Source: DASSKF01 sp035690725
Lineage (GTDB): Bacteria; Actinomycetota; Actinomycetes; Actinomycetales; Dermatophilaceae
Assembly (NCBI GenBank): GCA_035690725.1
Contig: DASSKF010000127.1
Location: 1 to 28,092, forward strand
Length of the DNA: 28,092 nucleotides
Direction of reading: 5' to 3'
Under the pieces are notes generated by a model, which was not told the DNA's origin, made no database searches, and saw only the letters and a program-made list of their open reading frames with translations. The position numbers and the translations under genes were made by a program. Each line of letters begins with the position of its first letter. The first letter of the stretch is position 1. Positions 8,047 to 14,660 of the stretch are shown one piece after another.

Positions 8047-8358
8047 GTGGACCAGGTGCTCGACCGGCCGGTGGACGGCACCCGCGCCGACCTGGCGGTC
8101 GGTGACCAGCTCGTCCTGCGCCTCGACCAGCAGTCCGGCGGCGGGCACCTGTGGGAACTGTCCGCGGTCCCGGACTGCCTCGAGCCGGACGCCGACCGGG
8201 TCGAGCCCGTGGGCTCCTCCCTCCCCGGCAGTGCTCACACCCGGGTCCTCGGACTCCGGGCGAGCCGGCCGGGGGCGGGGGAGCTGGTACTGGCGCTGCG
8301 CCGCCCGTGGGAGGACGAGCCGACGGACGAACGCCGGATCCGCATCCGCGTGCAGTGA
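8047..8358 (+). CDS. chagasin-like (I42 family) cysteine-protease inhibitor
   Basis: A 103-residue protein starting at GTG 8047 with GAGGAGG (8034-8040) 6 nt upstream; an in-frame GTG at 8032 is possible but sits in the ribosome-binding site. The layout matches I42 inhibitors: a first loop before a conserved Trp (QQSGGGHLWEL, where NPTTGYxW is usual), a strand HTRVLGLRASRPGAGELVLAL, and the RPW third loop (RRPWEDE). I42 proteins plug the active-site cleft of papain-family enzymes. It has no signal peptide or lipobox, so it is probably cytoplasmic, unlike many bacterial I42 proteins. It follows directly on the decayed C1A gene, which suggests the two were once a protease-inhibitor pair. It could now act on another papain-like enzyme, perhaps the CHAT protein, but CHAT is a different clan and this is speculative. 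Confidence 0.75.
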   Translation: MDQVLDRPVDGTRADLAVGDQLVLRLDQQSGGGHLWELSAVPDCLEPDADRVEPVGSSLPGSAHTRVLGLRASRPGAGELVLALRRPWEDEPTDERRIRIRVQ

Positions 8359-8414
8359 GGGGGTTCTTCACCCAGCGGGAGCCGGACACAACAAATCTGG
8401 TGCGGTGGCGTATC

Positions 8415-8440
8415 AGGCGCCATGCTGGTGCCTCTTTGCT
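8415..8440 (+). terminator. candidate hairpin terminator after the inhibitor gene
   Basis: AGGCGCCA (8415-8422) pairs with TGGTGCCT (8426-8433), with one G-U pair and a 3-nt TGC loop, followed by CTTTGCTGG. It lies 57 bp after the inhibitor stop codon. The short T-run makes it a moderate candidate for an intrinsic terminator closing the cluster. Confidence 0.4.
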
Positions 8441-8542
8441 GGTGACGCGCTCCCGCCGCGGGGCCCGACGCAGGGGGTCGGGCCGCCGGCGAGCGACGTG
8501 GGGGCCGGGGAACAGGGACCCCGGTGGGGGGTGCAGGGGACA

Positions 8543-8581
8543 GGACCGGCGGGTTCGGATGGGGACCGAGCCCGCCGGTCC
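8543..8581. repeat. 11-bp perfect inverted repeat upstream of DUF389 gene
   Basis: GGACCGGCGGG (8543-8553) and CCCGCCGGTCC (8571-8581) are perfect inverted repeats around a 17-nt loop that can fold a further TCGG/CCGA pair. There is no T-run on either side. It ends 38 bp before the CATGAT box of the DUF389 gene, so it could be a second, factor-dependent terminator, or a DNA site for a regulator. The rest of 8359-8631 shows no coding sign. Confidence 0.5.
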
Positions 8582-8619
8582 TCCGCTGTCCGCGACCGGC
8601 ACACCGCGGGTGGGACCGA

Positions 8620-8637
8620 CATGATGGGCGGGTGCTG
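8620..8637 (+). promoter_or_regulatory. start-region element identical to that of the CHAT gene
   Basis: CATGATGGGCGGGTGCTG, identical over 18 bp to 4626-4643. CATGAT acts as a -10-like box, with GTG 6 nt further on. Upstream flanks of the two copies differ apart from a shared ACCG, so the match is limited to the core promoter and start codon region. Confidence 0.5.
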
Positions 8638-9597
8638 CACCTGCGCCTGCGGGTCCCCGAGGACCTCACCGACGCGGTGGAGGAGCTGATCCGCTCGGAG
8701 TCCTCCGCCGTCAACCTGGCGGTGCTGCCGGGCGCCTACCGGAATCCGGACGGCGCGATGGTCCTGGTCGACCTGCCGCGAGAGTGCGCCGACCCGGTCC
8801 TCGACCGGCTCCACGACCTGGGGGTGGCGGAGCGGGGGTCGATCACGATCGTCAACGACGAGGTGGTCATCGGCCGGGCCGCCGACGAGGCGGAGCAGGA
8901 GGCGCCGGGGTCACCCGAGGACGTGGTCATCTGGGACCTCATCGAGGACCAGGCACGCGACGACGCCCGGTTCACACTCAACTTCGTCGCGTTCCTCGCC
9001 CTCGCGACACTCATCGCGAGCGTCGGGCGGCTGCAGGACCAGCCGATCCTCATCATCGCCGCGATGATCGTCGGCCCGGAGTTCGGGCCGATGGCGGCGA
9101 TCTCCCTCGCCGTCGTCCGGCTCCGCGCGCGCCTCCTCGCGGGCGCCGTCGGTGCCCTCCTCGGCGGCTACCTGACGGCGCTCGTCACCTCGTCCGTGGT
9201 CTGGACGATCGTCTACCGGCTGGGCGGGTTCACCATCGCCGACCTGCACCGGGGTCCGCGGACCGACTTCATCGTGCAGCCGAGCGTGTGGTCCTTCGTC
9301 ATCGCGTGCCTCGCCGGCGTGGCCGGGATCCTGTCGATGACGACCGACAAGTCGTCGAACCTGGTCGGGGTGTTCATCTCCGTGACCACGATCCCCGCGG
9401 TCGGCACGCTCTCGCTGTCGGTGGCCACCCTCGACCGGCACTTCGCGCTGGAGTCGCTCTACCAGCTCGGCATCAACGTCGGCGGCATCATCGCGGCCGG
9501 CGTCCTCACGCTGGCGCTGCAGCGGGTCGCGTGGGCGCGCCTGCGGCCCGGCTCCGGTGGCCGGTCCCGGCGCACCCGCGGACGCACCGCTACTTGA
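8632..9597 (+). CDS. DUF389 (TIGR00341-like) integral membrane protein
   Basis: A 321-residue protein. Residues 1-80 form a soluble alpha/beta domain (MLHLRLRVPEDLTDAVEEL, VLVDLPREC, ITIVNDEVVIG). After a charged linker (about 85-112) come about six membrane helices, beginning FTLNFVAFLALATLIASVG and IIAAMIVGPEFGPMAAI. The last ones are VGVFISVTTIPAVGTL and LGINVGGIIAAGVLTLAL. The MIVGPEFGPM segment is the family signature. DUF389 proteins are conserved in actinobacteria, with no well-established function. The GTG start at 8632 matches the shared element. The last 8 bp overlap tail-to-tail with the rhodanese gene. It lies just outside the proteolytic cluster but shares its CHAT-type start region, so co-regulation is possible. 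Confidence 0.88.
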   Translation: MLHLRLRVPEDLTDAVEELIRSESSAVNLAVLPGAYRNPDGAMVLVDLPRECADPVLDRLHDLGVAERGSITIVNDEVVIGRAADEAEQEAPGSPEDVVIWDLIEDQARDDARFTLNFVAFLALATLIASVGRLQDQPILIIAAMIVGPEFGPMAAISLAVVRLRARLLAGAVGALLGGYLTALVTSSVVWTIVYRLGGFTIADLHRGPRTDFIVQPSVWSFVIACLAGVAGILSMTTDKSSNLVGVFISVTTIPAVGTLSLSVATLDRHFALESLYQLGINVGGIIAAGVLTLALQRVAWARLRPGSGGRSRRTRGRTAT

Positions 9598-9919
9598 CGG
9601 CCGGCTCCCGGCCGGTGTCGGCCACCATCTGCTTGCCGGCCGCCGCCCAGGCCCGCATGCCGCCGTCGAGGTTGGCCACGTCGAACCCCTGCTGCAGCAG
9701 CCACTGGACGGCCCGGCCGGACCGTCCGCCGCTGCGGCACACGACGGGCAGCGTGTCGGCGTCGTCGGGCAGGTCGGCGAGCCGCGCCGGCAGGTCGCCG
9801 AGGGGGATGTGCACGGCCGCCGGGGCGTGGCCGAGCTCCCACTCGTCGGGTTCGCGGACGTCGACGACCATGGCGTCGTCGGGCAGCTCGGTCGCGGAGA
9901 CGGACGGGATCTGGCTCAT
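9590..9919 (-). CDS. single-domain rhodanese-like protein
   Basis: A 109-residue cytoplasmic rhodanese domain. Visible landmarks are the N-terminal VSATELPDDAMVVDVREPDEW, then HIPLGDLPARL, the active-site loop CRSGGRS with the catalytic Cys, and the closing VANLDGGMRAWAAAG. Such proteins move sulfane sulfur from thiosulfate or persulfides to acceptors; the true substrate is unknown. It starts at ATG 9919 (MSQIPSV) and ends at TAG 9590, overlapping the convergent DUF389 gene by 8 bp. It lies 62 bp downstream of the glycosylase gene on the same strand. Confidence 0.9.
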   Translation of the reverse strand: MSQIPSVSATELPDDAMVVDVREPDEWELGHAPAAVHIPLGDLPARLADLPDDADTLPVVCRSGGRSGRAVQWLLQQGFDVANLDGGMRAWAAAGKQMVADTGREPAVK

Positions 9920-9981
9920 GCCCTCATCGTGACATCCGCGCCGGCCGGACGCCGCCCGCCGCCCCCGGCAGCACCCCGGGG

Positions 9982-10842
9982 CTACTTGAGCAGGCGTGAC
10001 ATCCGCCGGTCGGCGAGCGGCTTGCCCCCGGTCTGGCAGGTGGGGCAGTACTGCAGCGAGGAGTCGGCGAACGAGACCTCGCGCACCGTGTCCCCGCACA
10101 CGGGACAGGCCTCGCCGGTGCGGCCGTGCACCCGCATCCCCGCCCGCTTGGCGTCCTTCAGCTCCTTCGCCGGCTTGCCCGTCGCGGCCGCCACGGCGTC
10201 GCGCAGCGTCTGCTGCAGCACGGCATACAGGGTCCGGACCTGCTCGTCGGTCAGGGAGGCGGCGAGCGTGAAGGGCGACAGCTTCGCGGCGTGCAGGATC
10301 TCGTCGGAGTAGGCGTTGCCGACACCCGCGAGCACGCTCTGGTCGCGCAGCAGCCCCTTGACCTGGGTGCGCCGGCCGGTCAGCAGCGCGGCGAACGCCT
10401 CGGGGGTGAAGTCGTCCGCGAGCGGGTCGGGGCCGAGCGTCGCGATGCCCGGCACCTGCTGGGGGTCGGTGACGAGGTGGACCGCGAGCCGCTTCTTCGT
10501 TCCGGCCTCGGTGAGGTCGAAGCCGCTGTCGTCGGAGAACCGCACCCGCAGGGCGATGGGCGACTTGCCCGGCCGCAGCATCGCCGTGGGCGCCTGCTCC
10601 GACCAGCGCAGCCAGCCGGCCCGGGCCAGGTGGAACACCAGGTGCAGCCCCTCGGCCTCGAGGTCGAGGAACTTGCCGTGCCGGGACACCCCGCTCACCG
10701 GCAGGCCCGCGAACGACTGCGGCGGAGGGTCGAACGTCTTCAGGACGCTGATCGAGCCCGGCTCGACGCCGGTGACGGCGAGGCCGTCCGTGCGCTCGCG
10801 CAGGAAGTCGACGAGGGCCTGGACCTCGGGCAGCTCGGGCAC
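9982..10842 (-). CDS. Fpg/Nei family DNA glycosylase
   Basis: A 286-residue base-excision-repair enzyme that removes oxidised bases and nicks the abasic site. It starts MPELPEVQ: after Met removal, Pro1 is the Schiff-base nucleophile and Glu2 is catalytic. The conserved HGKFLDL Lys segment lies near residue 60. The helix-two-turn-helix (LAGVGNAYSDEIL) is around residue 180. The C-terminal zinc finger has two Cys pairs (CPVC and CPTC, about residues 245-268). Length is typical of the family. In actinobacteria this MPELPEVQALVDFL type is usually a second paralogue besides the main mutM, so I give no symbol. It starts at ATG 10842, 12 bp after the App1-like gene, so the two are probably co-transcribed. 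Confidence 0.92.
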   Translation of the reverse strand: MPELPEVQALVDFLRERTDGLAVTGVEPGSISVLKTFDPPPQSFAGLPVSGVSRHGKFLDLEAEGLHLVFHLARAGWLRWSEQAPTAMLRPGKSPIALRVRFSDDSGFDLTEAGTKKRLAVHLVTDPQQVPGIATLGPDPLADDFTPEAFAALLTGRRTQVKGLLRDQSVLAGVGNAYSDEILHAAKLSPFTLAASLTDEQVRTLYAVLQQTLRDAVAAATGKPAKELKDAKRAGMRVHGRTGEACPVCGDTVREVSFADSSLQYCPTCQTGGKPLADRRMSRLLK

Positions 10843-10854
10843 GACGCCATCCTG

Positions 10855-11961
10855 TCAGGCGCGCCCCGAACGGGCGAGGACGTTCCCGGCGAGCAGGCGC
10901 AGCAGGCCGGTGCCGTCGGGGGCCCGCACCACCGGGACGGCCGGCCCGACCTGCCCGGTGTCCCGGCGGCTCCACGCCCCGTCGCCGGACACCTGCTCGT
11001 GGGGGACCGGCAGCCCGTGGGAGAGCACCTGCTCCTGCGGCGTCAGCTGCCGGATGGCGATCGCCTCGACGCGGTCCGGCCGCTGCCGCGCGAAGTCGCC
11101 GTACGTCCTCGGGTCGTGCTGTCCGTCGTCGCCGACGAGCACCCAGCGCACCTGCGGCAGCTCCCGCGCCAGCCGACGCAGTGCCTGCGCCTTGTGCTCC
11201 GCGCCGCTGCGGAACCACCCGGTGTTGGTCGGTCCCCAGTCGGTCAGCAGCAGCGTCCCCGCCGGGTAGCCGTGCCGGCGCAGGAACCGCACCAGCGTCG
11301 TCGCCGTGTTCCACGCCCCGGTGGACAGGTAGAACACCGGCGCCCCCGCGTCGCCGTCGAGCAGCTCCCGGTAGAGGTCGGCCATCCCGGGCACCACGCT
11401 GCGGCTGCCCTCCCGCCGCACGAACGTGTTGTAGGCCGCGATGAGCGGCCGGGGCAGCCGGGTCACCATCACGGTGTCGTCGATGTCGCTGACCAGGCCG
11501 CGCCGGGCCTGCCGGCCGATGACCTGCACCCGTCCGCGCGAGGCCGTCGCGTGCTCCGGCTCGATCTCGACGTCGTGCCAGCCCTCCGGCAGCCCGTGCC
11601 GGGAGACCACGACGTCCACGTAGCCCTGGCGGTCGCTGCGCGTGTGCACCACCCGCTCCCCGACGCGGACGGTGACCGGCACGTCGATCGCCGGCGCGGT
11701 GAGGAACGCGCGCCAGCCGCGCTGCAGCTCCTCGGCCTCGTGCAGCTCCTCCTCCGAGGCGGCCGCGTGGTCGCCCGCCGGCTTGTCGGCGTCCTCCCTC
11801 GGGCGGCTCAGCAGCACCCGGCCGAGGACCCGCACCCAGTCCTCGTTGCCGTAGCCGGTGTGCCCGATCGCCCGGTTGGTCCACCCCCGTCCGTGCAGGA
11901 TGCGGTCGACGCGGCGGAACACCGCGTCCTCGATCAGCGCAGCGACGTGCGGCCGTGCCAT
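10855..11961 (-). CDS. App1-like phosphatase domain protein (DUF2183)
   Basis: A 368-residue protein related to yeast App1 phosphatidate phosphatase. The N-terminal half (about 1-150) has strand-rich segments (VPVTVRVGERVVHTRS, GYVDVVV). The HAD-type catalytic motif DIDDTV lies at about residues 158-165, with motif II in VFYLSTGAWN, the conserved LLLTDWGPTNTGWFRSG segment, and the motif IV-like WVLVGDDGQHDPRTY. It probably hydrolyses a phosphate ester in the cytoplasm; the bacterial substrate is unknown. The ATG start at 11961 has a TACCCT box 7 nt upstream on the minus strand, suggesting a leaderless mRNA. It leads a minus-strand group with the DNA glycosylase and rhodanese, and is divergent from dinB. 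Confidence 0.88.
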   Translation of the reverse strand: MARPHVAALIEDAVFRRVDRILHGRGWTNRAIGHTGYGNEDWVRVLGRVLLSRPREDADKPAGDHAAASEEELHEAEELQRGWRAFLTAPAIDVPVTVRVGERVVHTRSDRQGYVDVVVSRHGLPEGWHDVEIEPEHATASRGRVQVIGRQARRGLVSDIDDTVMVTRLPRPLIAAYNTFVRREGSRSVVPGMADLYRELLDGDAGAPVFYLSTGAWNTATTLVRFLRRHGYPAGTLLLTDWGPTNTGWFRSGAEHKAQALRRLARELPQVRWVLVGDDGQHDPRTYGDFARQRPDRVEAIAIRQLTPQEQVLSHGLPVPHEQVSGDGAWSRRDTGQVGPAVPVVRAPDGTGLLRLLAGNVLARSGRA

Positions 11962-11968
11962 GCACCAG

Positions 11969-11974
11969 AGGGTA
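11969..11974 (-). promoter_or_regulatory. -10 box TACCCT of the App1-like gene
   Basis: TACCCT on the minus strand fits TANNNT and is separated from the ATG at 11961 by 7 nt. It overlaps a GGCATAC word (11972-11978). Confidence 0.4.
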
Positions 11975-12018
11975 TGCCGAGTGCCCACCTCCCGGCCCGA
12001 GGGCGCCGCCGCGGGCGG

Positions 12019-12024
12019 GATACT
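12019..12024 (+). promoter_or_regulatory. -10-like box GATACT of dinB
   Basis: GATACT sits in the 108-bp gap between App1 and dinB and would start transcription near 12031. That is downstream of the only in-frame ATG (11974) and upstream of the GGGGAGG ribosome-binding site at 12059-12065. It supports a dinB start at the ATC at 12070. Confidence 0.4.
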
Positions 12025-12069
12025 GGGCGCCGGCGGGCGAGAGGCCCGAGGCGTCGACGGGGAGGCCAC

Positions 12070-13557
12070 ATCCGCACCACCGCGAGCATCCTGCACCTGG
12101 ACCTGGATGCCTTCTTCACCTCGGTCGAGCAGCGGGACAAGCCCTCGCTCGTCGGCCGGCCGGTCATCGTCGGCGGGGTCGGGGGCCGTGGCGTGGTCGC
12201 GACGGCGTCCTACGAGGCCCGCCGCTACGGGGCGCGCTCGGCGATGCCGACCGCGGAGGCGCGACGCCGCTGCCCGGCCGGGACCGCCTTCCTCGCGGGC
12301 CGGTTCGAGGCCTACCGCACGTCGTCCCGGGTGGTCATGGAGCTCCTGCACGAGCTGTCCCCGCTGGTCGAGCAGGTCTCCATCGACGAGGCGTACGTCG
12401 ACCTCGCGGCCGCGGCGGACGCCGACCTGGGGGTCGCGGCGCTGAAGCGGCTGGGGCGCGAGCTGCTCGACCGGATCACCGCGGCGACGGGTGGGCTGAC
12501 CGCCTCGGCCGGCATCGCCTCCTCGAAGATGCTCGCCAAGATCGGCTCCGACCTGGACAAGCCGGCCGGGCTCACCGTGGTGGCGCCGGGGGACGAGCTC
12601 GCGGTGCTCCACCCGCTGCCGGTCACCCGGCTGAGCGGGGTCGGGCCGGCCACCGAGCAGCGGCTCCGGGTGCTCGGGGTGCGCACGGTCGGGGACCTGG
12701 CCCGGATCGACCGGGCCGACCTGGTCAGCGTCTTCGGCCGGGCCCACGGCGAGGGCCTGCACCGGCTCGCGCGTGCCGACGACGACCGGGAGGTCGAGCC
12801 CGAGCGGGAGGCCAAGAGCCTGTCCTCGGAGGAGACGTTCGAGACCGACGTGACCGACAAGCGGGTGCTCGGCGCCGAGGTCGACGCCCTCGCCGACCGG
12901 GTGGGCGCACGGCTCGCCACGGCGGGGGCGTTCGGCCGCACCGTCACCCTCAAGGCCCGCCGGCACGACTTCTCGATCCTGACGCGGTCGGAGACCCTCG
13001 GGCACGCCACGAACGACCCCGCGACGATCGCGGCCGTCGCCCGGCGCCTGCTCGCGGCCGTGGACACCTCCGAGGGGCTGCGGCTGCTCGGGGTCGGAGT
13101 GTCGGGTCTGGCCGACCACACCCAGGACGAGCTGCTGTCGGTGGACGCCGACCTGTTCACCGCGTCCCGGCCGCCGGCGACCGAGGTCGAGGTGCCCGAC
13201 GCCATGGCGGACGCCCCGGAGGTCCCCGAGACGGTGTCGGCGGACGGCCCCGAGCAGCTCGTCCCGCCGATCGACCGCGGCCGGACCCTGCGCGACCACC
13301 CCGCCGGTGCCGGTGCCCTGCGGCGGCAGCGGCTGCCGGTCTGGCGCCCCGGCCAGGACGTCGTCCACGAGCGGCTCGGGCCGGGGTGGGTCTGGGGCAG
13401 CGGCCTCGGCCGGGTCACCGTGCGGTTCGAGGGACCGCGCACGGCTCCCGGGCCGGTCCGCACCTTCCGGGCCGACGACCCGGAGCTGGCGCCCGGGGAG
13501 CCGCCGGACTGGACGGACCCGCCGGGCGGGGAACCCCAGCCGCCGCCGGCACGCTGA
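12070..13557 (+). CDS. dinB: DNA polymerase IV (Y family), apparent ATC start
   Basis: A 495-residue error-prone lesion-bypass polymerase. Catalytic acids are Asp11 in HLDLDAFF and Asp106/Glu107 in SIDEAYVD. Also visible are the ASYEARRYGARSAMPTAEA finger region, the GIASSKMLAKIGSDLDKP palm, an HhH thumb (VTRLSGVGPATEQRL) and the little finger up to residue ~360. The C-terminal ~90 residues (WRPGQDVVHE, then GWVWGSGLGRVTVRFEGP) are an extension I recall in some actinobacterial DinB proteins. Homologues begin MR..ASILHLDLDAFF; here that methionine position is ATC (12070-12072), 4 nt after GGGGAGG. The only upstream in-frame ATG (11974) would add 32 arginine-rich residues and lies before the apparent promoter. 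Start is therefore uncertain, identity is not. Confidence 0.93.
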   Translation: MRTTASILHLDLDAFFTSVEQRDKPSLVGRPVIVGGVGGRGVVATASYEARRYGARSAMPTAEARRRCPAGTAFLAGRFEAYRTSSRVVMELLHELSPLVEQVSIDEAYVDLAAAADADLGVAALKRLGRELLDRITAATGGLTASAGIASSKMLAKIGSDLDKPAGLTVVAPGDELAVLHPLPVTRLSGVGPATEQRLRVLGVRTVGDLARIDRADLVSVFGRAHGEGLHRLARADDDREVEPEREAKSLSSEETFETDVTDKRVLGAEVDALADRVGARLATAGAFGRTVTLKARRHDFSILTRSETLGHATNDPATIAAVARRLLAAVDTSEGLRLLGVGVSGLADHTQDELLSVDADLFTASRPPATEVEVPDAMADAPEVPETVSADGPEQLVPPIDRGRTLRDHPAGAGALRRQRLPVWRPGQDVVHERLGPGWVWGSGLGRVTVRFEGPRTAPGPVRTFRADDPELAPGEPPDWTDPPGGEPQPPPAR

Positions 13558-13658
13558 GGGGGGAGAGGGTGCCCGCCGGCGCCGGCTGCGCGATGCTGGG
13601 GGACAGGTCAGGGACGACCCCCATGGTCCACGTCGGGGCAGGCAGGAAGGCTGGGAGC

Positions 13659-14384
13659 GTGCTGCACGCGGTCAACGACTTCATCACCAGCCTCGCGGGC
13701 CAGCCGTGGGTCTACCTGGCGTTGTTCGCCCTCTGCCTCATCGACGCGTTCTTCCCGCCGCTGCCCAGCGAGTCGGTGCTCGTCAGCCTCGCGGTGCTGT
13801 CGGTCCAGGGGGAGCCGAACGTCTGGCTGGTCGGCGTGCTCGCCGCGAGCGGCGCGTTCATCGGGGACAACATCGCCTACCAGATCGGCCGGACCGTCGG
13901 CGTCGAGCGGTTCTGGTGGCAGCGGCTCGGCCGCGTCCAGCGCGCCACGGTGTGGGCCCGCAGACAGCTCAGGAGGCGCGGGGCGGTGCTCATCGTCGCC
14001 GGGCGCTACGTCCCGGTCGGCCGGATCGCGGTGAACATGACCGCGGGCGCCACCGGCTACCGGCGCAGGCGCTTCATGGTGTTCGACGCCATCGCCGGCT
14101 GCGCGTGGGCCGCCTGGTCGATCGCGATCGGCCGGCTCGCCGGCCACTGGATCCAGGACAACCCGGTGCTCGGTGCGGCCGTGGCCATCGGAATCGCCGT
14201 GGTCCTCGGCATCGTCGCCGACCACCTGGTGCGGCGGTTCACCACCCCGAGCGACGAGGTCGAGCTGGACGAGGTCGAGCTCGAGGACGGGCCCGACGCC
14301 GCGGACGACGCCGCCCCCGGGAGCAGCCACCCTCCGGCCCAGCCGAGCGAGACGGTCCCGAAGGACCCGCCGCGGGGCGAGTGA
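13659..14384 (+). CDS. DedA family (SNARE-associated) membrane protein
   Basis: A 241-residue inner-membrane protein. The first helix (WVYLALFALCLIDAFFPPLP) ends in the re-entrant PPLPSE motif. The amphipathic GAFIGDNIAYQIGR segment and the signature GRYVPVGRIAVNMTAG follow, then two more membrane helices (CAWAAWSIAIGRLAG, AVAIGIAVVLGIVADHL). The last ~50 residues are acidic and disordered. DedA proteins are thought to flip undecaprenyl phosphate or other lipids and to need the proton gradient. I chose GTG 13659 because AGGAAGG (13644-13650) sits 8 nt upstream; ATG 13623 would add 12 residues without a clear ribosome-binding site. It lies 101 bp after dinB and just before the DUF3099-like gene. 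Confidence 0.88.
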   Translation: MLHAVNDFITSLAGQPWVYLALFALCLIDAFFPPLPSESVLVSLAVLSVQGEPNVWLVGVLAASGAFIGDNIAYQIGRTVGVERFWWQRLGRVQRATVWARRQLRRRGAVLIVAGRYVPVGRIAVNMTAGATGYRRRRFMVFDAIAGCAWAAWSIAIGRLAGHWIQDNPVLGAAVAIGIAVVLGIVADHLVRRFTTPSDEVELDEVELEDGPDAADDAAPGSSHPPAQPSETVPKDPPRGE

Positions 14385-14387
14385 CGG

Positions 14388-14393
14388 CATACT
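14388..14393 (+). promoter_or_regulatory. -10-like box CATACT of the small membrane protein gene
   Basis: CATACT, overlapping a GGCATAC word, lies just after the DedA stop codon and 7 nt before GTG 14401. This is the geometry of a leaderless start. Confidence 0.4.
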
Positions 14394-14400
14394 CTCGGGC

Positions 14401-14613
14401 GTGGACCACCCACCGACGGAGGCGGACCGGCAGCGCCAGCGCCGGGAGCACTGGTACCTCGGGCTCATGCTCGCGTGCGTCGTGATCCTGGCGTTCGCCT
14501 GGTTCCTCGTGCGGCTGTGGTCCACCACCGCTGCCATCGTGCTCAGCCTGCTGGCGATGCTCCTGCCGGGGGTCGCGGTGATCGTCGCCAACCGGCGGCG
14601 CGACGACGGCTGA
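14401..14613 (+). CDS. small two-helix membrane protein, DUF3099-like
   Basis: A 70-residue protein. A charged N-terminus (TEADRQRQRREHWYLG) leads into a first membrane helix (LMLACVVILAFAWFLVRLW), a short STTA loop, a second helix (IVLSLLAMLLPGVAVIVA) and a basic NRRRDDG tail. The arrangement and the terminal PGVAVIVANRR match the actinobacterial DUF3099 family, whose function is unknown. The GTG at 14401 is chosen because of the -10 box 7 nt upstream and because everything before it belongs to the DedA gene in another frame. It is 16 bp after the DedA stop, so it may also be read from the same mRNA. Confidence 0.75.
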   Translation: MDHPPTEADRQRQRREHWYLGLMLACVVILAFAWFLVRLWSTTAAIVLSLLAMLLPGVAVIVANRRRDDG

Positions 14614-14660
14614 CGCCGGCCGGCGCCGACGCGGGACACGGCATGGTCGGCGAGGGGGGC

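Noticed and set aside
10126..12069. Long 5' extension of the dinB frame
   Set aside because: It runs antisense through the glycosylase and App1-like genes; family length and N-terminal motif place the real start near 12070.
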